Source of the DNA: a bacterium
GTDB lineage: Bacteria > Hinthialibacterota > Hinthialibacteria > H5-UNCL2
Assembly: GCA_015075175.1 (NCBI GenBank)
Contig: JABTUV010000001.1
Location: 62,001-126,000, forward strand
Reading direction: 5' to 3'
Length of the DNA stretch: 64,000 nt
The notes below the pieces were generated by a model. The model ran no database searches and was not told where the DNA came from. It saw only the letters and a list, made by a program, of their open reading frames with translations. Positions 20,436-29,195 of the stretch are shown here, in pieces (the first letter of the stretch is position 1; each line of letters opens with the position of its first letter). The translations under genes were made by a program, and so were the position numbers.

Positions 20436-21562
20436 AGGTGGTGCTCTACACGCACAACTTCCCGCCGAGGCTGGGCGGCATGGCTACGTTGCACCGGCAG
20501 TATGCCGAGGCGCTGGCGGGCGCGGGGCGCCAAGTGTCCGTGCACGTCTTTGGCGCGGCGGCAGAGCAGGCGGCAGCAAGCTGCCGCAGTCCCTATTCGT
20601 TTCCGGTCAGGTACCATCGCCGGCTGTCGCAGTTCTTGTTTCGGCCGGAGCGCGCGGACCTCTATTGGTTCAGCTTCGGGGAACCCTTGGCGCTCAAGTG
20701 CTGGCTCTGCAACCTGGTGAGCCTTCTGCGGCGGCCGTACGTGGTCTTTGCGGGGGGGCGAATCCTCCTGCACTCGCACTCGGGCGCACGGGCGCGCGCG
20801 CGGCAGGCCGTCGTGATGAGGATCCTGCGGCAGGCGCGTGGGATTCTCGCCGACGGGGAGGACATCCGGCGCGAACTGGCCGCCGCGGGCGTGGATGAGA
20901 AGCGCATCGCCGTCGTCTATTCGGGCGTGGACGTGGGGCGTTTTTCGCCGCAGGCGACGCCGGAGCGGTTTGCCGCCCGGCTGGCCGAAGGGGGATTGAG
21001 CCTGCCCCCGCCGCCGCGGCTGCTTTTCCTCGGGCGCGTGGCGGAGGAAAACGGGCCGCGGCAGTTTCTCTCCGTCCTGCGCGGGTTGTCGCAATGCAGC
21101 GGGATCGTGCTGGGCGACGGGCCGCTCCTGCCTGACATTCGGGAGGAGGCGACAAGCCTGGGAGATCGCGTGCTCGTGGCCGGTCGCATCGAGCATGAGC
21201 TTCTCCCCAGCGCCCTGTCCGCCGGTGATCTGTGCGTCTTTCCGCTGGGCAGCCTTCACGGCGGCATTCCCCTGTCGGTGATGGAGGCGATGGCGGCGGG
21301 ACGAGCCTGCGTGGCTTACGAGGTCGGCGATCTGGCGCGACTCATCATGGACGGCAGGAACGGACGGTTGGTCGCTGCGGGCGATCTCCCCGCGTTGATG
21401 GGCGCCGCGCGCGCGCTTCTCTCCGACGGCGCGCTGCGGGCGCGCCTGGCCCGCCGCGCCGCGGAGACTGTTTCAGCGGATTGGACGCTTGCGCGCGCGC
21501 AGGCCCGCTTCGTGGCGCACGTGGAACGCTGGGCCGCTCCCGGCCCGGAGTGCGAGTTTTAA
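20432..21562 (+). CDS. GT4 glycosyltransferase with embedded palindrome
   Basis: 376 aa, GTG start in a GTGA overlap with the previous gene. Opens VVLYTHNFPPRLGGMATLHR, typical of GT4. The donor domain has LFLGRVAEENG (K/R of the phosphate site) and GSLHGGIPLSVMEAMAAGRA (E-x7-E). The two tandem GT4 enzymes probably act on one glycan. Residues about 46-54 (AAASCRSP) are encoded by a copy of the dispersed GCGGCAGCAAGCTGCCGC palindrome, without breaking the frame. Confidence 0.87.
   Translation: MKVVLYTHNFPPRLGGMATLHRQYAEALAGAGRQVSVHVFGAAAEQAAASCRSPYSFPVRYHRRLSQFLFRPERADLYWFSFGEPLALKCWLCNLVSLLRRPYVVFAGGRILLHSHSGARARARQAVVMRILRQARGILADGEDIRRELAAAGVDEKRIAVVYSGVDVGRFSPQATPERFAARLAEGGLSLPPPPRLLFLGRVAEENGPRQFLSVLRGLSQCSGIVLGDGPLLPDIREEATSLGDRVLVAGRIEHELLPSALSAGDLCVFPLGSLHGGIPLSVMEAMAAGRACVAYEVGDLARLIMDGRNGRLVAAGDLPALMGAARALLSDGALRARLARRAAETVSADWTLARAQARFVAHVERWAAPGPECEF
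20569..20592. repeat. GSLLP-type half-element inside a CDS
   Basis: Twenty-four bases; on the minus strand GGACTGCGGCAGCTTGCTGC plus GCC. Differs by one base over 23 from the intergenic copy at 12299. In frame within the glycosyltransferase at 20432. Confidence 0.8.
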
Positions 21563-21574
21563 CTTGTCTGAATT

Positions 21575-21678
21575 CCAAACTGAAGTTTGTACTCCGGGGA
21601 GTCTGGAGTACAGGCTTCAGCCTGCGAATGCAAACTGAAGTTTCTACTCCGCACGCGCAAACTGAAGTTTGTACTCCG
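21575..21678. repeat. AAACTGAAGTTTGTACTCC cluster, four copies
   Basis: Copies of AAACTGAAGTTTGTACTCC (one with TTTCTACTCC) and a GGAGTACAGGCTTCAGCCTG variant fill the gap between two convergent genes. Each contains the palindrome AAACTGAAGTTT or AGGCTTCAGCCT. The family also occurs at 37000-37105, 38800-38900 and 43183-43238. Confidence 0.9.
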
Positions 21679-21683
21679 ATCGC

Positions 21684-23192
21684 CTATTCGGGCCAAGTCA
21701 GCCGGTCGGCGCCGCGGGTGGAGGTGGCGACGAAGAGCACCTCCCCAAGCGACGGCCGCTGCGAATGAAGATCGGGCCGCCGGGCGCGCAGGTACTGCCC
21801 ATAATACTCCTCGGCGATGGCGTCCATGAGTTCTTGCGCGCGCGCAGCGGGCACGAGGCTGATGACGAAGCCGCCGAAGCCCGCGCCGGTCAACCGCGAG
21901 CCGAGCGCGCCGTGCCTGCGGCAAAGATCGGAGAGATGCGCCAGCTCGGGGGTGCCGATTTCGTAGAGCTCGTGGCAACTCCGGTCGGATGCGGAGAGCA
22001 GCCGCCCGACGGCGGAATAGTCGCCGGCGGCCAGCGCGCGCACGGTGTCGCGGACGCGGCGGCCCTCGGCGAGTACGTGCAGGGCGCGCCGGCGCGGTTG
22101 AAGCAGCGGGGTCTCGGGCGAAAGGCCGAACTCGGATACCAGTTGGCGCGCCTGCGACAGCGGCAGCAAGCTGCCGCGCTCCATATCGCTTTCCAGCGTG
22201 CTCAGCGAATACCGTGTGTCGGGGATGGCGGCCTGGACCAGGGCCGCGGCCTCTTCGAGCGACATCTGCGACTCCAACCGGCCCAGCCGGTCGATGGGGG
22301 GCACGCGCCCCAGCCGGTTGATGAAGGCGACCGCCAACATGCACTCGAGCGGGCGAAGGTTGTAGTCCAAGCGCCGGTCGCCGGTCTTGTGCGCGTGCAC
22401 CAGGCTGTGGGCGGCGACCACGCAGAGTTCATCGGGAAGGGGTACGCTTTGGGCGCGTAGCGGGAAGAAGTCGATGCACAGCGCGTGCCCCGGTTGGCCC
22501 AGAAGCGCGATGGCCTGGTCCATACCGCCGCCGCGCGTGCCGACGTAGTGTTCGGCCTCCGCCAGCCGTTCGGCCCACCGTGTGCGGTCGAACCGGATGC
22601 GGTTGACGTGGAGCAGCGCCAGCGCCGCCGAGACGACCAGGGCGGAGGACGAGGAGAGGCCGGCGTTGCCGGGCAGGTTGCCGCCGACCGTCAGGTCGGC
22701 GCCGCGGGGCGCACTTCCCGCCGACTCGGCGGCGACCGCCTCGGCCGCCGCCTTGTTGTAATTGCTCCAATCCCCGGGCGGCGACGGCGGGATCCGCGCA
22801 CTCAACCGGAACTCGGCCGGCGCGTACTCGGCGCGCGCGTTGCGCAGAACCACGCGGTCGTCGCGGCGCGCGCTGTAGGCGATCAGTATGTCGCGTTGCA
22901 GCGTCATGGGCAGGACCGGCAGGCCATTATAGTCAGTATGCTCGCCGATCAGGTTGATGCGGCCGGGAGTGCGGATAAAGTTGCAGCGCGCGCCGGTCGC
23001 CTGTTCATGCAGCGCAGCCAGTTGCGCCAGGCGGCGTCGGGCGTCCTCCAGCAGGTTTTCATCAGGTCCAAAGTAGGGCACCAGAGCAGCGCGCACACGC
23101 GCCGCAGCATCGCTTCGCTCCGACAGCACCTGCCGGCTGGAGAGGAGCCGGGGGCCGGACGCGGTCGAGGTCGCGGGCGGAGGGACAGTCAC
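21684..23192 (-). CDS. galK: Galactokinase-like GHMP kinase
   Basis: 502 aa, longer than the usual 380-400 because of a 70-residue N-terminal extension. Phosphorylates galactose (or a related hexose) at C1. The galactokinase signature GRINLIGEHTDYNG ends at residue 90, the ATP loop LPGNAGLSSSSALV lies near 175, and the GHMP motif 3 LTGAGFGGFVISL is near the C-terminus. An in-frame copy of the GSLLP-type palindrome encodes MERGSLLPLSQ near residue 340. The start ATG lies about 80 nt from a hexamer tract. No galT or galE is in the window. Galactokinase is the best call but another sugar-1-kinase is possible. Confidence 0.85.
   Translation of the reverse strand: MTVPPPATSTASGPRLLSSRQVLSERSDAAARVRAALVPYFGPDENLLEDARRRLAQLAALHEQATGARCNFIRTPGRINLIGEHTDYNGLPVLPMTLQRDILIAYSARRDDRVVLRNARAEYAPAEFRLSARIPPSPPGDWSNYNKAAAEAVAAESAGSAPRGADLTVGGNLPGNAGLSSSSALVVSAALALLHVNRIRFDRTRWAERLAEAEHYVGTRGGGMDQAIALLGQPGHALCIDFFPLRAQSVPLPDELCVVAAHSLVHAHKTGDRRLDYNLRPLECMLAVAFINRLGRVPPIDRLGRLESQMSLEEAAALVQAAIPDTRYSLSTLESDMERGSLLPLSQARQLVSEFGLSPETPLLQPRRRALHVLAEGRRVRDTVRALAAGDYSAVGRLLSASDRSCHELYEIGTPELAHLSDLCRRHGALGSRLTGAGFGGFVISLVPAARAQELMDAIAEEYYGQYLRARRPDLHSQRPSLGEVLFVATSTRGADRLTWPE
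22160..22182. repeat. GSLLP-type half-element inside galK
   Basis: On the coding strand GGAGCGCGGCAGCTTGCTGC plus CGC, one mismatch over 23 bases to the intergenic copy at 12299. It is read in frame as ERGSLLP. Confidence 0.8.
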
Positions 23193-23268
23193 CGATTTCC
23201 AGCTCCTTCTCTCTTATTCAGACTCCGTCCTGAGTAGAGGTCAGTGATTGTCCCTCTACGCTGATTAC

Positions 23269-23385
23269 GATTAAGAGCAAGAGCAAGAGTAAGAGCAAGA
23301 GTAAGAGCAAGAGTAAGAGCAAGAGTAAGAGCAAGAGTAAGATTAAGATTAAGATTAAGATTAAGATTAAGATGAGGATTAGGAT
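23269..23385. repeat. Hexamer tract (AAGAGC/AAGAGT/AAGATT)n
   Basis: About 19 units with period 6; the left part alternates AAGAGC and AAGAGT, the right part is AAGATT. It lies between the pyrR stop and the galK start. Sister tracts: 29145, 32440, 34308 and 57858. Confidence 0.95.
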
Positions 23386-23397
23386 GACGGGGCGTGC

Positions 23398-23946
23398 TCA
23401 TCGTTCTTCCCTCACGACCAGCTGCACCTTGTCCTCGCCGTCCTCCTCGATCAACAGCACCTCGACGTTTTCGTCGCGGCGGGTTTGCACTTCCAGGCCG
23501 GTATAATCGGCGCGGATGGGCAGCTCGCGATGGCCGCGATCCACCAGGACCGCCAGCTGGATGGTACGGGTGCGACCGAAATCGGCCAGGGCGTTCAGGG
23601 CCGCGCGCGTGGTGCGACCGGTGTTGAGCACGTCATCGACCAGGATGACGTCGCGATCCTCGATGTCGAAGGGCACGTCGGAAATCTGAACCATGGGCTG
23701 GGTACTGCGCAGCTCCAGGTCGTCGCGATAGAGGCCGATGTCCAGGGCGCCGACGGGCGGTTCGGCCTTGGCCGTCTCTTTGAGAATCCGGGCGAGTCGT
23801 TTCGCCAGGGTATAGCCGCGCGTGCGGATGCCTAGGAGTACCACGTTGTCCAGGCCGCGGTGGCGTTCCAGGATCTGGCTGGCCACGCGTCGCAGGACAC
23901 GGTCGATGTCGGCTTCTTCCATCAGGACGTTGGGTTTGGGCGGCAT
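23398..23946 (-). CDS. pyrR: PyrR bifunctional regulator / uracil phosphoribosyltransferase
   Basis: 182 aa. The PRPP-binding loop VILVDDVLNTGRTTRAAL is exact for PyrR, as are RTRGYTLAKRL, the TQPMVQISDVPFDIEDRDV segment and VLVDRGHRELPI. In Gram-positive bacteria PyrR attenuates pyrimidine operons by binding RNA; in diderms it may act only as a phosphoribosyltransferase. I start at ATG 23946, one base after the stop of the upstream gene; TTG 23955 would add three residues. No pyr genes or attenuator are visible here. Confidence 0.92.
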   Translation of the reverse strand: MPPKPNVLMEEADIDRVLRRVASQILERHRGLDNVVLLGIRTRGYTLAKRLARILKETAKAEPPVGALDIGLYRDDLELRSTQPMVQISDVPFDIEDRDVILVDDVLNTGRTTRAALNALADFGRTRTIQLAVLVDRGHRELPIRADYTGLEVQTRRDENVEVLLIEEDGEDKVQLVVREER

Positions 23947-23947
23947 C

Positions 23948-24970
23948 TTATGCAATTTCTCCCCGAGTCTGGACTTTAACCAGATTATTGAACGTTTTCA
24001 ACAAACTTTCTACGAGGGAATCGGCGTCAACTCCAAAGGCAGCCAAGAGGCGGCGAAAGTCCTCCGGCGGCGGGGCGGTGAAAGACATGCGGCGCGGCTG
24101 GGCGGGATGGTCGAAGGCCAGCGCGAAGGCGTGCAGATACGCCCCGCGCCGGCGCGCCATGGCCTCGCGTACGATGCGTCGCACCGCCGCATCCGGGCGA
24201 TACCCGTACAGCGTATCGCCCAAAACCGGATGCCCGGCGTGCGCCAGATGGACGCGAATCTGATGCGTGCGGCCGGTCAGGGGGCGGGCCAGGACCACCG
24301 AGTGGTGTCCCAAGGGCGCCAGCACGCGGACGTGCGTGACCGCCGCCCGCCCGCCTTCCATTACGCCCATTTTCTTGCGGTCGCGGGGATGGCGGCCGAT
24401 GGGCGCCTCGATCTTCACTTTCTCCACTTTGAATTGCCCTCGCACCACGGCCAGGTAGTGCTTGTCGACCGTGCGGGCGGCGAACTGCGCCGCCAGCGCG
24501 CGGTGCGCGGCGTCGGTCCGCGCGACTACCAGGACACCGGAGGTCTCCTGGTCGAGCCGGTGCACGAGGCCGGGCCGCGTCTCTCCGCCCAGCGAGGAAA
24601 GGTGATTCTTGAAGTGAAACAGCAGCCGGTTGACCAGCGTGCCGGTACGACGCGGGCCGGCGGGATGCACGGACAACCCGGACGGCTTGTTGAGCACGGC
24701 CAGCGCCTCGTCCTGGTAGAGAATCTCCAGCGGTCCCTCCTCCGGCTCGACGTGGGAGGGCCGCGGCGGCGGATAGTCGATGACGATGCGATCTCCGGGA
24801 GAGAGTTTGACGCCGGTCTTGGCGGCGACGCCGCCGTTGACCGAGACGCGGCCGGCGCGAATCCAAGCCGCCACGGCGCTACGGGATTGGCCTTGGTGGG
24901 TCCGGGCCAGGAACTGGTCGAGGCGTTCGCCCGGCCGGTCGGCCGCGAGCGTTGCGGATGCAGGGTTCAT
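23948..24970 (-). CDS. RluD-family pseudouridine synthase
   Basis: 340 aa. Modifies uridines in 23S rRNA or another RNA. An N-terminal S4 domain (RLDQFLARTHQGQSRSAVAA) precedes the catalytic domain; the catalytic Asp lies in VHRLDQETSG (about residue 138) and RTHQIRVHLAHAGHPVLGD is the conserved RluA-family block. The reading frame stays open upstream through a 39-bp repeat array because 39 is a multiple of three; ATG 24970 lies between the array and the S4 domain and is the sensible start. Probably co-transcribed with pyrR, one base downstream. Confidence 0.92.
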   Translation of the reverse strand: MNPASATLAADRPGERLDQFLARTHQGQSRSAVAAWIRAGRVSVNGGVAAKTGVKLSPGDRIVIDYPPPRPSHVEPEEGPLEILYQDEALAVLNKPSGLSVHPAGPRRTGTLVNRLLFHFKNHLSSLGGETRPGLVHRLDQETSGVLVVARTDAAHRALAAQFAARTVDKHYLAVVRGQFKVEKVKIEAPIGRHPRDRKKMGVMEGGRAAVTHVRVLAPLGHHSVVLARPLTGRTHQIRVHLAHAGHPVLGDTLYGYRPDAAVRRIVREAMARRRGAYLHAFALAFDHPAQPRRMSFTAPPPEDFRRLLAAFGVDADSLVESLLKTFNNLVKVQTRGEIA

Positions 24971-25016
24971 GCGCACAGGATGGAGAAAGCCCGCCCTCAT
25001 GGGAAGAGGGAAATTT

Positions 25017-25462
25017 GCCGTAGGGTGCGCATCGCGCACCAACGATTGGCGCATAGCCGTAGGGTGCGCACTGCGCACCAACGATCGGCGCATGGCCGTA
25101 GGGTGCGCACCGCGCACCAACGATTGGCGCATTGCGGTAGGGTGCGCACTGCGCACCAACGCTTGGCGCATTGCGGTAGGGTGCGCACCGCGCACCAGCG
25201 GCGCATGGCTGCAGGGTGCGCACCGCGCACCAACGCTTGGCGCATGGCCGTAGGGATGCACTGCGCACCAACGCTTGGCGCATGGCCGTAGGGTGCGCAC
25301 CGCGCACCAACGCTTGCGCGCATGGCCGTAGGGTATGCACTGCGCACCAACGATTGGCGCATTGCGGTAGGGTGCGCACTGCGCACCAACGCTTGGCGCA
25401 CTGTGGTAGGGTGCGCACTGCGCACCAACGATTGGCGCATGGTGCGCGGTGCGCACCCTACG
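25017..25462. repeat. 39-bp tandem array, 11 units plus an inverted end unit
   Basis: Units read GTAGGGTGCGCACYGCGCACC then AACGMTTGGCGCATKGC. Most are exactly 39 bp; the fifth is shortened to about 35, others carry 1-nt changes. The right end (about 25439-25462) is an inverted GGTGCGCGGTGCGCACCCTAC, so the whole block is bounded like the element at 7203-7323. It separates the aldehyde dehydrogenase and pseudouridine synthase genes. Confidence 0.95.
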
Positions 25463-25469
25463 GAAGATG

Positions 25470-26843
25470 CGCAGGTGCATGCTTTCAGGCGGGTGAGATT
25501 GAGAAGCCCGTAGCGCGAGAGGGCGGCGCCGCGGCCTGTAATCTTCACCGCACCACGGAAGATGCGGGTCCAGGTAGTCGCAGCGGTTCTGTAAACGTTC
25601 CGTCTCGATCTCCTCCCCGATGCGTATCGCCCGCTGCCGGTCGCTCGTCCAGATCGAGGCCGTGAGGACCATAGGGGCTGGCTCATTCATCAAGCGGATG
25701 GCCTCCTCGTCGCTGTCCACGGCCCGAATGCCCACGGACGGGGCTGAAGCCCTCCTGCATCAGGGAGCAGTCCTGCGGGGCGTCGGCGACGACCGCGGGC
25801 GGGCAGAACCAACCCGTCGGCGGCAAGGAGAACTCGTCGGGCCGGACGACCAGCCGGCCTCCCTTGCGCACGGCTTCTTCTGACCTGGCCGGCCAGAAAC
25901 CTGGCGCGCTGGGACGCCATCGGCCCCAGCGTGGTCTTCGCCCTCTGGGATCGCCCAGCACGTTGTACTCGCGCGTCTTGGCGGCGAAGGCCTCCACGAA
26001 CTTTTCGTAGATCGAGCGCTCGACGTAGATGCGTTCCACCGCGCAGCAGGACTGGCCGGCGTTGTAGAAGACTCCGTCCACGGTGTTCTCGACGGCGTAG
26101 TCGAAGTCGGCGTCGGCGCAGACGTAGGCGGGGTCCTTGCCGCCCAGCCCAGTCCCACGTCGATGAAGCGGTCGGCGGCGGCGCGGTTGATCTGCCGCCC
26201 GCCTTCTACTGATTTCCGTGAACGAGACGCGGTCGATGCCGGATGCTGGATCAGCGCCTCGGTGGTCGCGTGGTCCATCACCACCGACTGAACCAGGCCG
26301 GGGATGGCGCCGGCGCGCTGGAAGGCGTGGACGAAGAGCCTCCACGCAGCGCGGCGTCTTGCTGGAATGTTTGAGGATGACCGCGTTGCCCTGCAAGGAT
26401 GGCGGGACGACCACGTTGACGGCGATCAGCAGCGGATAATTCCAGGCGGCGATGTCCAGCACCACGCCCACGGGTTCGTGCCGGATGTAACGGGCGAAGC
26501 CGGGCTTCTCGGGCAGCCATTCATCGGCCAGCGTCGCCTCGGCAAGGGCCATCATGCCGCGGGTGCGTTCCAAGAGACCGTTGATCTCGTTGTTGGCCTG
26601 GCGCAGGGGCTTGCCCATCTGCGCGGTGATGTCGGCGGCGATGGTGGACCGCATGGACTCGAAAGCCTCGGCGAAGCGCCCGCAGAGGGCGACGCGCTCG
26701 GCGACGGGCGTCTTGCGCCAGGCGCGAAAGGCCTGGCGCGCGCGCGCCACTACCGGGTCCAGGTCTCCCCGCGAGAGCATGGGCAGCGTGAAGGCGACCT
26801 CTTCGGTGTAAGGATTGATCACTTTCAGTTCCTGGGCGCTCAT
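25470..26843 (-). pseudogene. Aldehyde dehydrogenase, frameshifted
   Basis: Start ATG 26843 (MSAQELKVINPYTEEVAF) after AAGGAAAG. The N-terminal 140 residues are intact (GVVLDIAAWNYPLL, ILKHSSKTP). Frames then change at about 26355, 26230, 26150, 25945, 25880 and 25730; the catalytic region YNAGQSCCAVERIYVERS (Cys nucleophile) is readable in between. The C-terminus CDYLDPHLPWCG-VKITGRGAALSR is typical. Oxidises an aldehyde with NAD(P). It lies divergently from the amidotransferase, alcohol dehydrogenase and ligase genes and completes a plausible amine route. Dense indels in an otherwise conserved protein suggest consensus error rather than old decay. Confidence 0.8.
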
Positions 26844-27130
26844 GAGATGGCTTTCCTTGCTGGGTTTGTGGGTCGCCCGGATTGGGCGACGGCCCACTGT
26901 AGCATGGCGGTGGGCACTGTCCAGCGTCTCCGAAGCCCCGTAGCAAGGTGGGCGTGGAGGATGGGACGTGTGGGACCTGCGGGACCTCTGGAGCGCAGGC
27001 TGGCTGCCCAGGACAGCCCGGGATGGACACCGCCTGCGACGAACTCGTTGACGAGCAAGCTGACCAGTGCTAGGTTCCAGCGATCCTGTGCCGTCTGGGC
27101 TGAAAATTGACAGATTCCCCGCGGAAAGCC
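26844..27130. other. Divergent intergenic region
   Basis: Between the aldehyde dehydrogenase and amidotransferase genes. It has GTGGGACCTG-type triplet-like repeats (about 26965-27000) but no recognisable RNA or promoter. CTCGTTGACGAG at about 27041 is a short palindrome that could be an operator. Confidence 0.3.
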
Positions 27131-27859
27131 ATGCGCGTTCTGATCGTCAATTGCGTCGACTACACGCGCCACAACTATCCGGAGAGCCATCCGGGGAACT
27201 GGTTTGCGCGCGCGGCGGGGGGCGATCCCTCGCGTTTCACGGTTTGGCACGCGGCGCTGGAGGCGCATCCGCCGGCGGGGACTTACCGCGGCGTGATCAT
27301 CTCCGGTTCGCCCGCCTCCGCCTATGATCCCGAGCCTTGGATTGCGCGGCTGGCGGATTTCATCCGGCAGGTCGTCGAGAAGGACGCGCCCCTCCTGGGC
27401 GTCTGCTTCGGCCATCAACTGATTGCGCAAACGCTGGGCGGTCGGGTGGAAAGAAACCCCCGCGGGCGCGAGCTGGGTACACTGCCGGTTTTTCTTAACG
27501 AGGCCGGGCGCGCCGATCCGCTGTTTGCCGGCATGCCTGCGAAGTTCCCCTGTTATCACGGCCATCGCGACCACGTGGCCGCAGCGCCGCCCGGCGCGGA
27601 GTGCCTGGCAGCCTCGGCCCTCACCCCCATTCAGGCCTTTCGCCTGGGCCGGCGCATCCGCGCCATTCAGTTCCATCCCGAGTTCACCAACGACATCGTC
27701 ACCTTCATTCTGCAGCGCGACCGGCAGGCGCTGGAGAAGGAGGACATCTCCGACCGGCAGGTCCTCGCCGGTCTTTGCGATTCTCCGGTCGCCCGGCGGA
27801 TACTCTCGAACTTTGAAAGCAGGTTTCTCCAGAACGGCGCGCTGGAAATACCCTCGTGA
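27131..27859 (+). CDS. Class I glutamine amidotransferase-like hydrolase
   Basis: 242 aa. Triad visible: Cys in LLGVCFGHQL (about 92), His and Glu in IQFHPEF (about 181-185). Stand-alone GATase1 proteins of this type are often called GMP synthase-like but also include gamma-glutamyl amide hydrolases. Given its neighbours (alcohol dehydrogenase, gamma-glutamyl ligase-like protein, aldehyde dehydrogenase) I infer removal of the gamma-glutamyl group at the end of an amine pathway, though fold alone does not prove it. ATG 27131 is used; TTG 27107 is possible. It is followed after 11 nt by the alcohol dehydrogenase gene. Confidence 0.75.
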   Translation: MRVLIVNCVDYTRHNYPESHPGNWFARAAGGDPSRFTVWHAALEAHPPAGTYRGVIISGSPASAYDPEPWIARLADFIRQVVEKDAPLLGVCFGHQLIAQTLGGRVERNPRGRELGTLPVFLNEAGRADPLFAGMPAKFPCYHGHRDHVAAAPPGAECLAASALTPIQAFRLGRRIRAIQFHPEFTNDIVTFILQRDRQALEKEDISDRQVLAGLCDSPVARRILSNFESRFLQNGALEIPS

Positions 27860-27870
27860 AAGGAACCCTT

Positions 27871-29046
27871 ATGATCCCGGATTCCGTCGTGCGATTCTCG
27901 TATCCCACCATCATCATCTTCGGGCCGGGGGCGACCCGGCAGCTGCCGCAGGCGCTGGCTGAGGCCGACGTCAGGAAGCCGCTGCTGGTGACCGACTCGG
28001 GTCTTGTGAAAACCGACGCTTATGCGGCGGTCGTGGCGGCGCTGAAGGACGGCAAGGTCGCCCATGCCGTGTACGCCGGCGTGCATCCCAACCCCATCGA
28101 GGCGGACGTCAACGAGGCGGCGGAGGCGTATCGCCGCGAGGGCTGCGACGGGGTGATCGGGTTGGGCGGAGGCAGCGCGCTGGACGTGGCCAAGCTGGTG
28201 CCGGTGCGCGTCACCCATGAAGGGCCGCTGGCGCGCTACGAGGCGCAGCACGGCGGCTGGGAACACATCCACGGACCGCTGCCGCCCGTGGTCGCCCTGC
28301 CGACCACGGCGGGGACCGGCAGCGAGATCGGCCGCTCCTCCGTCGTCACCAGCCCCGAGGAGCACCGCAAGATCATCGTCTTCTCGCCGTTGATGATGCC
28401 CAAACGGGTGGTCGCCGATCCGGTCCTGACGGTGGGGCTGCCGCCCAAGCTGACCGCGGCCACGGGCATGGACGCGCTGACGCACTGCATCGAGGCGCTG
28501 GTCTGCCCGGCGTTCCATCCCATGTCCGACGCGATGGCGGCAGGCGGGATCGAGCTCATCGCCCAGTATCTGGAGCGCGCCGTGCGCGACGGCAAGGACC
28601 TGGAGGCGCGCGGCTATATGATGATCGCCGCCATGATGGGGGCGCTGGCCTTCCAGAAGGACCTGGGCGCGACGCACGCGCTGGCCCATCCGCTCTCGAC
28701 CGAGTTCGATCTGCATCACGGTCTGGCCAACGCCATCTGTCTTCTGCCGGTGATGCGTTATAACAAGCAGGTCGCCGCCGCGAAGTACGCGATCGTGGCG
28801 CGCTGTTTCGGCGTCAACACGTTCAACCTGTCCGAAAGCGACGCCGCCGACGCGGCCATCGCCGCCGTCGGGCGCCTTTGTCGCGCCGTCGGCATTCCCC
28901 GCAACCTGGCGGAAGTCGGCGTTAAGGAGAGCGACCTGGCCCAGCTGGCGCCCAAGGCCTTTAAGGACAGCTGCCATCTGACCAATCCCCGCCCGTGCCG
29001 CGAGGCGGACCTCTTGAATCTGTACCGCGAGGCCCTGGCCCAGTAG
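27871..29046 (+). CDS. Iron-containing alcohol dehydrogenase
   Basis: 391 aa from ATG 27871 (AGGA 7 nt upstream); GTG 27856 overlapping the previous stop is an alternative. GLGGGSALDVAKL (about 98) is the NAD(P) site. Metal ligands: Asp and His in GMDALTHCIEA (about 200-206), His in HALAHPLS (about 269) and in HHGLAN (about 283). Oxidises a primary alcohol or reduces an aldehyde. If the substrate is a gamma-glutamylated amino alcohol, the product would feed the aldehyde dehydrogenase at 25470. The TAG stop is the first three bases of a dispersed element. Confidence 0.9.
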   Translation: MIPDSVVRFSYPTIIIFGPGATRQLPQALAEADVRKPLLVTDSGLVKTDAYAAVVAALKDGKVAHAVYAGVHPNPIEADVNEAAEAYRREGCDGVIGLGGGSALDVAKLVPVRVTHEGPLARYEAQHGGWEHIHGPLPPVVALPTTAGTGSEIGRSSVVTSPEEHRKIIVFSPLMMPKRVVADPVLTVGLPPKLTAATGMDALTHCIEALVCPAFHPMSDAMAAGGIELIAQYLERAVRDGKDLEARGYMMIAAMMGALAFQKDLGATHALAHPLSTEFDLHHGLANAICLLPVMRYNKQVAAAKYAIVARCFGVNTFNLSESDAADAAIAAVGRLCRAVGIPRNLAEVGVKESDLAQLAPKAFKDSCHLTNPRPCREADLLNLYREALAQ

Positions 29047-29180
29047 TTGCGCAGCGCCTTGCCCCGAGTAGGCCGGAGGTCGTATCGAGGGGTGCTGCGC
29101 CGGCGCCCGACTTCCCAAGCCAGGTATTTCCTGGCCGCCGTAGTAAGATTAAGAGCAAGATTAAGATTAAGATTAAGATT
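29044..29180 (+). repeat. Composite element: palindrome plus hexamer tract (copy A)
   Basis: TAGTTGCGCAGCGCCTTGCC, CGAGTAGGCCGGAGG, TCGAGGGGTGCTGCGC and AAGCCAGGTATTTC, then (AAGATT/AAGAGC)6 from 29145. Nearly the same order occurs in reverse at 57858-58063. The tract ends 15 nt before the start codon of the ligase gene. Confidence 0.9.
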
Positions 29181-29195
29181 GGAGACAGGGGGGAC

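Noticed and set aside
25017-25462. CRISPR array
   Set aside because: The 39-bp units are repeated as wholes with no unique spacers, and no cas genes are present.
23948-25735. 595-aa fusion of an ALDH tail, repeat peptides and a pseudouridine synthase
   Set aside because: The frame stays open only because the repeat is 39 bp; the synthase has its own ATG at 24970.
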